Below, one piece after another: positions 57,610 to 64,000 of a stretch of DNA of 64,000 nucleotides. Made by a program: the position numbers and the translations under genes. This DNA comes from Brassica napus. Its lineage: Eukaryota > Streptophyta > Magnoliopsida > Brassicales > Brassicaceae. The notes beneath the pieces were generated by a model. It worked only from the letters and a program-made list of their open reading frames with translations, was not told the DNA's origin and did no database searches. The stretch is from positions 43,099,218 to 43,163,217 of the forward strand of contig NC_063448.1 in assembly GCF_020379485.1 (NCBI RefSeq), in the 5' to 3' direction. How positions within the stretch are numbered: the stretch's first letter is position 1; each line of letters begins with the position of its first letter.

Positions 57610-59269
57610 TAGGGATGTTAATATGGGCTACCCGGCCCGTTTAGACCTGCCCGTTTAGACCATGCCCGTTTAGGCCTGTTTATTGTCAAGTCCGTTTAGA
57701 CCCGTTATCCGTTTAAACACGTTTAATGTTAGTCCATTTATGTTGATAGTACCCGTTTAGTCCGTTTAGGCCCGTTTAATTTTTTTTCCGTGAATTCTAT
57801 TTTTTGTCAATAATCTTTTGTCATATCTTTATATGATTTTAATAGTTTTTATTTGATTTTAAAACTTATAATAAATAGAAATTCCAATTAAAGCAAAATT
57901 TGAAAAAAATGCTTTACTTTTATTAAATATTAATCAGTTCATAATTCCTTATATGCTAAAGCACAAGTCACATATCAAATCAAAATTTGACATTTGGCAA
58001 AAGATTTATAAAAAGGTAAAAAATAAAATAATTAAACTTTTTTCATCTCCTATTTTTCTGCATTAAAAACAAAATATTATTTAGAAAAAAATAAACATGA
58101 TCGTGCAACAGTTACTCAAACCACCACGATCATTTTTTGCCCACTATCCTTTTTTCTACCCTCTTATGTCTCTCAAATTCTCTCAGATTGGATTAAAATA
58201 TGAGAAACTACCAATCGATCTAAAACAAAATATGAGTTAACATTCTCCTTCTTTGATTACAAAATCCTGCTTCATAATTTCATATTGAATGTTCCGAGAG
58301 CCAGTGCTGAATTCAATTTATAAGTAAGCAATGTAAACGTGGTAAAAGTCGTTTGATAAAGGTAAATGCTCTTCGTATGTATTATATTTAAATATATTTG
58401 TGAGTATAACTTTAGAGAATGGTTGACAAAATCTAAAACATGGAAAATCATTATGTTTGTGTGTCAATGAATAAGATATTTAATCTACTGTCCATGGTTT
58501 AGTTTTGTTGACGAGTGAGTGGGCTTATAATTGGTATCATGTACTTTAAAAGTTATAGGAGCAAGATCAATATTTTTCCATGTACAAAATTAAGGAAAAA
58601 ATTAAAAGAACTAGACATAAAAAGTAAAATAGGAAGGTTCAAATCAAACTAATATTTACATTCAACAAGCTATTTCAGATCAATATAAATTTTTACAGGT
58701 AGATCAAACTTAATTTTATATGTTCGTTGTTAATTTTACATTCAACAAGCTATTACAGAACAAGTTTATTTTATACCTATCAAGTTTAATTAACTGAAAT
58801 GTGTTTTAAGCAAAAATATTCTCATGCGAAGCATGGGTTAATACTAGCATCATATAAAACATCAACAAATTTTAGTAGGTTTTAAACACAATTATAATCA
58901 AAAAAATTTCTAGAGAAAAAAATACAATATATATATATATATATTTGTTTTGTAACACAAACTATATATAATATAACTATTTTCTTTCAAAACAAAATTA
59001 TAAAAAATAATATTTTTTGGAAAAAATAATCTTTAAAAATAATTTTTTTTTTTTAAAAAAAAACTCGTAAACTGGTTTAAACGGGTACCCGTTTATTTAG
59101 CGAGTATATCTGTTTATTTAGCGGGTATACCCGTTAACGAGACATGCCTAAACAGACCGATCCGTATAAATCTGTTTATTTTTATATCATAAAAAATGAG
59201 TCACGGGTCCGCCCGTTTATACTAAAGTCCGTTAGGTCCGCGAGCTTCAAGCCCATTTTAACATTTCTA
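57610..59269. mobile_element. hAT-type DNA transposon, non-autonomous
   Basis: Terminal inverted repeats TAGGGATGTTAATATGGGC (left) and TAGAAATGTTAAAATGGGC (right, complement), with an exact 8-bp duplication GTCAAAAT (57602-57609, 59270-59277). Both are hallmarks of hAT elements. Both subterminal regions are crowded with CCCGTTTAGACC-like motifs, the expected transposase-binding sites. No transposase frame. A Helitron 3' end inside suggests a nested insertion. Confidence 0.9.
58823..58847 (+). mobile_element. Helitron 3' terminus inside the hAT element
   Basis: CATGC-GAA-GCATG hairpin (58823-58835), then GGTTAATA and CTAG (58844-58847). The following base is C rather than the usual T, and I could not locate the 5' end. 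Confidence 0.5.
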
Positions 59270-59315
59270 GTCAAAATCATAATACGAAAGAGAATTAGAA
59301 ATTTGAACACATTTT

Positions 59316-59480
59316 TGCCGAGATGGTCATGGCCCAGTGGCCATGCTTGTGACAAAGTTCACCTTGGCATCAAGGGTTCAATCCCTCCTCTGCTCCGAAG
59401 GAAGGAGCCTCCCCTTCATGGGGTTAATGGGCTAACGGGCCGGCCCGTTGTGGCCCGAAGTTGACAAAAAAAAAAAAAAA
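59316..59480 (+). mobile_element. tRNA-derived SINE
   Basis: Has an internal Pol III promoter, A box TGGCCCAGTGG (59330-59340) and B box GGGTTCAATCC (59374-59384), and ends in a poly-A run. It is flanked by a 10-bp duplication AACACATTTT (59306-59315, 59481-59490). About 165 bp, typical for Brassicaceae SINEs. It depends on a LINE for retrotransposition. Confidence 0.92.
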
Positions 59481-59490
59481 AACACATTTT

Positions 59491-60090
59491 AAAAATGGAG
59501 AAATCATACGTGAGAGTTCGCAAAATGATAACGGATAACGCTATTGACATGATTCAATTGACGGTTCATCACAAGGGTTTTGGTCTATCGACCAATAGGA
59601 TTGTGGAATAGAAGAGGCTGTCACTCCTGGTGTGAGAGTTTGTGAGGATTATACCGATTGAGAAATAATGTTGAATTTCACAGAATCGAACACCGTTTTT
59701 GTAGGTATGGATTCGGAACCCCTGAGAAAAGAGACGGTGCCATGAACGAGACGAAGTGGGAGGAGTGTGTTAACGACAACGGTGATTAGGTTGATTGCAG
59801 GCAACCGACTGCCGCGTCTTCAAAGGTAATGGATAGAACATATATCACACTATGGAGGAGACGTCGTCTGAGATAGATGAACATGGAGTTTGTCGGTTTA
59901 TTCATTAAACCATCGTGGGCTTTATATAATTTATGGCCCAACAAAATAATTCAACGACAAGCAAATCAGCACTCGATTGAAACGCACCGTATGATTAAGG
60001 GACATGTGTCGTTCTCTGGCGCATCGATTTTATGACCTGAAATCCTAGGTGACAGCACCCCAAAAAAAAAATCTTTCTTTATATATAAAA
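59491..60090. other. spacer with moderate GC, possible gene remnant
   Basis: 59500-59880 has a less AT-rich composition than its neighbours but no sustained frame; I could not identify it. The rest is featureless up to the Helitron. Confidence 0.35.
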
Positions 60091-60091
60091 A

Positions 60092-61131
60092 CTAGATTAA
60101 GATCCGCGCCTTGCGCGGAATAAACATTATATATATAAATTATTTTATGTATTATATGTTCTTACATATTATGAAATAATAAATATATATTGAATAATTA
60201 AAAGTCAGTAACTATTACATATATAATTAAATTGGTGCGAACGTATAAATCAATTTTATTAATCCAAACATTTTTTTAAAAAAAATTGATAGGATATGTA
60301 ATTAAATTTAAATGATATTAACATACATAATATATTTTTAATATTAATTTTTATTTTATTTTTTTTAAATGATGCTTTCTACTCATATGTTTTTTTATCA
60401 TGTGTATTTTTAATAGTAAAAACTTTAAATTACTAATAACAAAATTTTTATTGTGGGACTAATAATTTTAGTAATTGATAATTTAAAAAAAATTATCAAT
60501 GTTAGTTCAAAACTTTTATAAAAAAAAATTATTCAAAGTAAATTTTGAAACTAAAATATTTTTTTATTCAATTTGGTTTATAGTTTAATTTAGAATGATA
60601 TATATACATATATATTTTAAATCTTAATGATTAATTAAATTAGACTTTTACTTATATGATTTTGTAATCATTTGTATTTTGTCATAACAAAAATTTTAAA
60701 CCATGGATCAAAAAATTTGAATGTGAGACTTTTAACAGTTTTAGTAATTTATAGTCATTTTTTAAAATTCAAAATATAAAATATACAGAAAAATGTAAAT
60801 TTTTATAATATGGTTATTGTCTTTTTTAAAAAAATATTTTAATAGTTTTAAATTAAACAAATTTGATAGAAGATACATTTTTTTTATCAGATCTTTATTA
60901 TTCAAAATCATTAATTGTCATATATACTGTACCCACATTAGGCAATTCCGTAATCTTTATTTAAAGAAATAATAAATGACATTAATAATGAATTTATGAT
61001 TAGTTTAATAAAAAGCTTATTATATAATTAGATGGACCAACTTATTTCTCTAATAATTCTAAGAATCATCCTAGTGATGACATGTGGCTACAAAAAAAAG
61101 TCGTAATGTTTCACAAATAATATATAGGGGA
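60092..61131 (-). mobile_element. non-autonomous Helitron (minus strand)
   Basis: On the minus strand it starts TCCCCTATATATTATTTGTG after an A (61132) and ends with hairpin CCGCGC-AAG-GCGCGG (complement of 60104-60118), then ATCTTAAT and CTAG, before T. The block GTAGCCACATGTCATCACTA near the 5' end recurs in Brassicaceae Helitrons that I recall. 1040 bp, no coding capacity. Confidence 0.85.
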
Positions 61132-61529
61132 TTAATATAATTGTCATCATCCTAATGTGTCACCACAATAGTTCTTCTCACATTCTTACACTTTAAAGAT
61201 CCATGTTTTACTAAATTAATTATAAGATATACCATTCAATATCACATTCCCTTATATATTATTATCGTCTAATTTTATTGATTAGAGATTATAAATTAAA
61301 CAATAAACATGTTAATATGAAAAACCTCATGTTACAAAACAAAACTCACGTAACTCTACAACTTTTGTGTGACCATTACATAATAGAAATAAGAGCTCAT
61401 CAAAATAGAGTATTATAGCATGTAAATCAAAAGCATCATGGAGACTTAAATTTTAACAATAACCACATATAACATTTATCTCATCAAAAATTCTCTTATT
61501 CAAGAAGTATTAATCGTCTTTAAAAAATA
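61132..61529. other. AT-rich spacer between two Helitron ends
   Basis: No gene. Its left part resembles 5' portions of Helitrons (CACAATAGTTCTTCTCA), so it may be a remnant of a further copy. Confidence 0.35.
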
Positions 61530-61560
61530 CTAGAACTTTTCCCGGGCTACGCCCAGGTTT
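61530..61560 (-). mobile_element. Helitron 3' terminus (minus strand)
   Basis: On the minus strand CCTGGGC-GTA-GCCCGGG (complement of 61541-61557, one mismatch) is followed by AAAAGTT and CTAG, then T. The body would extend to the right; the 5' end was not found. Confidence 0.7.
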
Positions 61561-63130
61561 ATTTTCATAATTTTTGTTTTATTTTTAAAATATTATGTTC
61601 TTATATAAATATATAGTATATATTGGAACTATGATAAATATAAATTACTAAAATAATTATAACTTATTAGAATGCAAAACCTAAATAATGATAAAAATAC
61701 ATTATTTAAAACATTGCCATAGTAAAAAATAGCTTAAAAATTTAATCATTTAAAATTTTGATTTCCTAACTCCTCTGTTCGTTCTATATTGCTGATTCAT
61801 ATTGTATAATTAGTGGTTAAGTGTTTAAGATTTTACCAAGAAAACTAATCTTTCTAGAAGTAGTATACATGAAAAATAAAGTGGGGTTGTTGAAATTTTT
61901 CTTCCAATTTTAAAAATGTTGGATATAATAAATATGTTTTGTAGATACCTCGATATAAAGTAAACAATTAATTTCTTATTTTTTCTGAAATTTCAGAACT
62001 GTTGAGAAAAATACTATAGTTTTCGAAGGTGATTGGTAAGTACTACTCTGAATGATTTCCACACTTTTTTTTTCCACATCTACTTTAATTTAACCATGCT
62101 CTAAGAAAATAATTTAAAGATACAGCTCAAAAGTTAAATTAAAAATTATATTGGTTTTGAAAATCAATTTTTTTCTTAAATTTTATATTTAGTTATTTGA
62201 AAGTTTTTTTGAGCAAAGTTATTTGAAAGTTATTGATATAAATCTATATCAATAGATTATATAGCTACAATAGAAAGACTTACATTTTATATTCTAAAGC
62301 AAAGTAATTAAATCTATAGCTTCTACCAATCAAACACTTAATGAGGTTCCTATTTTCCAACATCGATTTTTCAAGAATGAAAATAAAAGACATTATAGAT
62401 ATTAGATACAAAGCGTTGGTTATGGCATGATTAGTCCTGATCTCTTAGTCGGAGTTCTTAATTCATGATTTGATATTTTTTTGTGTGTTTTTAACACTTT
62501 TCGGGTAAGAGACGGCTCTTCTATCTCTTATTTAAGAGACGGTTTTTAGATTTTTTAGTTAAAATCTAAAAAAAAGCTAAAATTAATGATGGTCTTATAT
62601 ATTTTTGTATCCTGATACGTGAATTCTCCCCATTAAGGAAAAAAATACATGTTAAGAAATATGTTGTATGGTACAATCGCAATAGATTATTAAATATAAA
62701 TCGAAATAATATTTTTGTTAAAAATAATAATTAAGATTTGGGTTGTGATTTTGCATCTAGTTAGTTTTTTTGTATTAAAATAATACAAATGTTTGTAAGA
62801 TACTTAAAACAACCAAAATAGGACAATGTGCCTTCTAATGTATGATATATATTAAATTGTTCATATACAAACACTCATATTACATATTTAAATGTTATTA
62901 AATTAGGGGATTTCTAATTTTACCATAAGTTTGATACATTTTCTAATTTTTTTTGTTAAAAATAATAATTTTCATAATTAAATTAAATCTATGATAAAAA
63001 ATAAGACTAAACTAAATTCTCCTAATTAACTCCAATGATACACAAAAATAACATTAATTTATAATCCACTATCTATAACTCTATTATAGAGTGAACCATT
63101 GGAGCAAATCCAACTCTATAATAGACTTAC
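61561..63130. other. AT-rich gene-free DNA
   Basis: Probably the Helitron body at first. Around 62450-62580 a pair of GAGACGG-containing segments (AAGAGACGGCTCTTCTATCT, TTAAGAGACGG) hints at a small inverted-repeat element. Around 63030-63130 the words CTCCAATG and CATTGGAG and an ACTCTATTATAGAGT palindrome look MITE-like. No coding sequence. Confidence 0.4.
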
Positions 63131-63583
63131 TCTATTTTAAAGTGAATTATAAGTATTCAGGACAAGGTTCGCTTAGTACTTTGGAAGGTTTCGATGGATT
63201 ACTGGGGGCGAGGAATGTAAGGGCTAGTCTTTCGCCTCTTCATGCGGAGATGGAAGCACTTTTATGGGCAATGGAATGCATGAGGAACTTACGTCAATTT
63301 CAGGTTACGTTTGCAACAGATTGTTCTCAATTGGTGAAGATGGTTTCGGAACCAGAAGAATGACCAGCTTTTGCAACATATTTGGAAGATATCAAGATCC
63401 TGAAAGAGAGTTTCACCCGATCAGAAATCATCTATGTACCACGGACGCAAAATTTAAAGATGGATAGTCTAGCACGCAGTGCTAGAAAACAGCCGTCTTT
63501 CGTCGTTCACATGGATGCAGATCACCCAGTTTGGTTCACAGAGTCAATATGAGTCTGTATTGTTGATGACAAAAAAAAAAAAA
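63131..63583 (+). pseudogene. 3' end of a LINE: RNase H-like domain
   Basis: A frame with one TGA (63361-63363) encodes a plant LINE-type RNase H domain: LSPLHAEMEALLWAMECM, TFATDCSQLVKMVSEPEE, then after the stop FATYLEDIKILKESFTRSE, IIYVPRTQNLKMDSLAR. The frame ends at TGA 63550-63552 and a poly-A run follows at 63571-63583. This is the normal end of a non-LTR retrotransposon. The copy is strongly 5'-truncated, as is usual for LINEs. Target duplications were not recognised. Confidence 0.82.
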
Positions 63584-64000
63584 CTTAAGAATCATTTATA
63601 AAACATTTATAGAAGTTTTGTGATGAAATAAATACAAAATACAAAATCAGTCAGAAAGAAGTGTTAGGAGTCATTATTTTATGAAACAAAGGGATATGGC
63701 TACTGCCTACTGGCATTGAGTTGCAAATAACCAATAGAATAATGAGTAATATAGTAGAAGTCGTTAAGAAAATTAAAAAATTAAAAATTGAACAAAAAGA
63801 AGGCAAGTAAAACTTTTAGTATACACAACCCTCGATAATAATTGATGAATGAGGAATACAATCACTGTTACCTCTGTTTCCTTGTTTGATCTAAAGCAAA
63901 ATGTGAAATCTAAGATCGTTTTGTCTCTTTAGCTAAACAGTTCCAGAACTCCACCGATTCTAGACCAGCGTGATGCCCAATTGTGGTTCCAAAACCTAGA
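63584..64000. other. AT-rich end of window
   Basis: No ORF, RNA gene or repeat recognised. The last 150 bp are less AT-rich and may belong to a feature beyond the window. Confidence 0.4.

Noticed and set aside
59144..59464. 106-codon ORF across the hAT end and the SINE
   Set aside because: It crosses a hAT terminus, the target duplications and a SINE, so it is chance.

Overview
The window is nuclear DNA from a Brassicaceae plant, most likely a Brassica. This is inferred from intron-rich plant genes with GT..AG splice sites, plant transposon families, a plant tRNA-Leu, and a run of genes that I recognise as colinear with Arabidopsis chromosome 3. In window order the genes match At3g20015 (aspartyl protease, +), At3g20010 (FRG1/CHR27, -), At3g20000 (TOM40-1, -), At3g19990 (DUF6817-type protein, -) and At3g19980 (FyPP3, PP6 catalytic subunit, -). 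The locus identities come from memory of these families and of Arabidopsis gene order, not from a search. Three multi-exon genes could be spliced by eye into complete frames of 1037, 309 and 303 codons, so they look intact. The DUF6817 gene carries a 1-nt frameshift and a copia element in its intron.

Layout: 1-3595 is the 3' part of a Ty3/gypsy chromovirus pol with one nonsense codon. 4133-4216 is tRNA-Leu(CAA). 5277-6671 is the aspartyl protease. 8925-13378 is FRG1. 15063-19314 is a 4.25-kb Mutator-like element with a 9-bp target duplication, packed with short AGACGACTT hairpins. 19643-36621 is a nested composite: its two ends are inverted copies of one copia LTR, both abutting the same 5-bp duplication GACTT. 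Inside it sit an Athila-like gypsy element (22156-32543), which itself contains a CACTA element (26036-29696), and a Helitron (34144-36094). 37475-38263 is an unidentified ORF. 38981-41526 is TOM40. 42427-49531 is the broken DUF6817 gene, with a 5.1-kb copia element (43191-48329) in its intron. 50145-52849 is FyPP3.

From about 53 kb to the end I see no intact gene. This part holds Helitron termini, exon fragments of an ABCA transporter gene and a DUF828/FORKED-like gene, a hAT element with a second Helitron end inside it, a tRNA-derived SINE, another Helitron and the 3' end of a LINE. The five host genes are housekeeping or regulatory and are not an operon. FRG1 is a known RNA-directed DNA methylation factor, so a TE-silencing gene lies beside a dense TE island. 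The most unusual structures are the inverted-LTR composite and the hairpin-array Mutator-like element.
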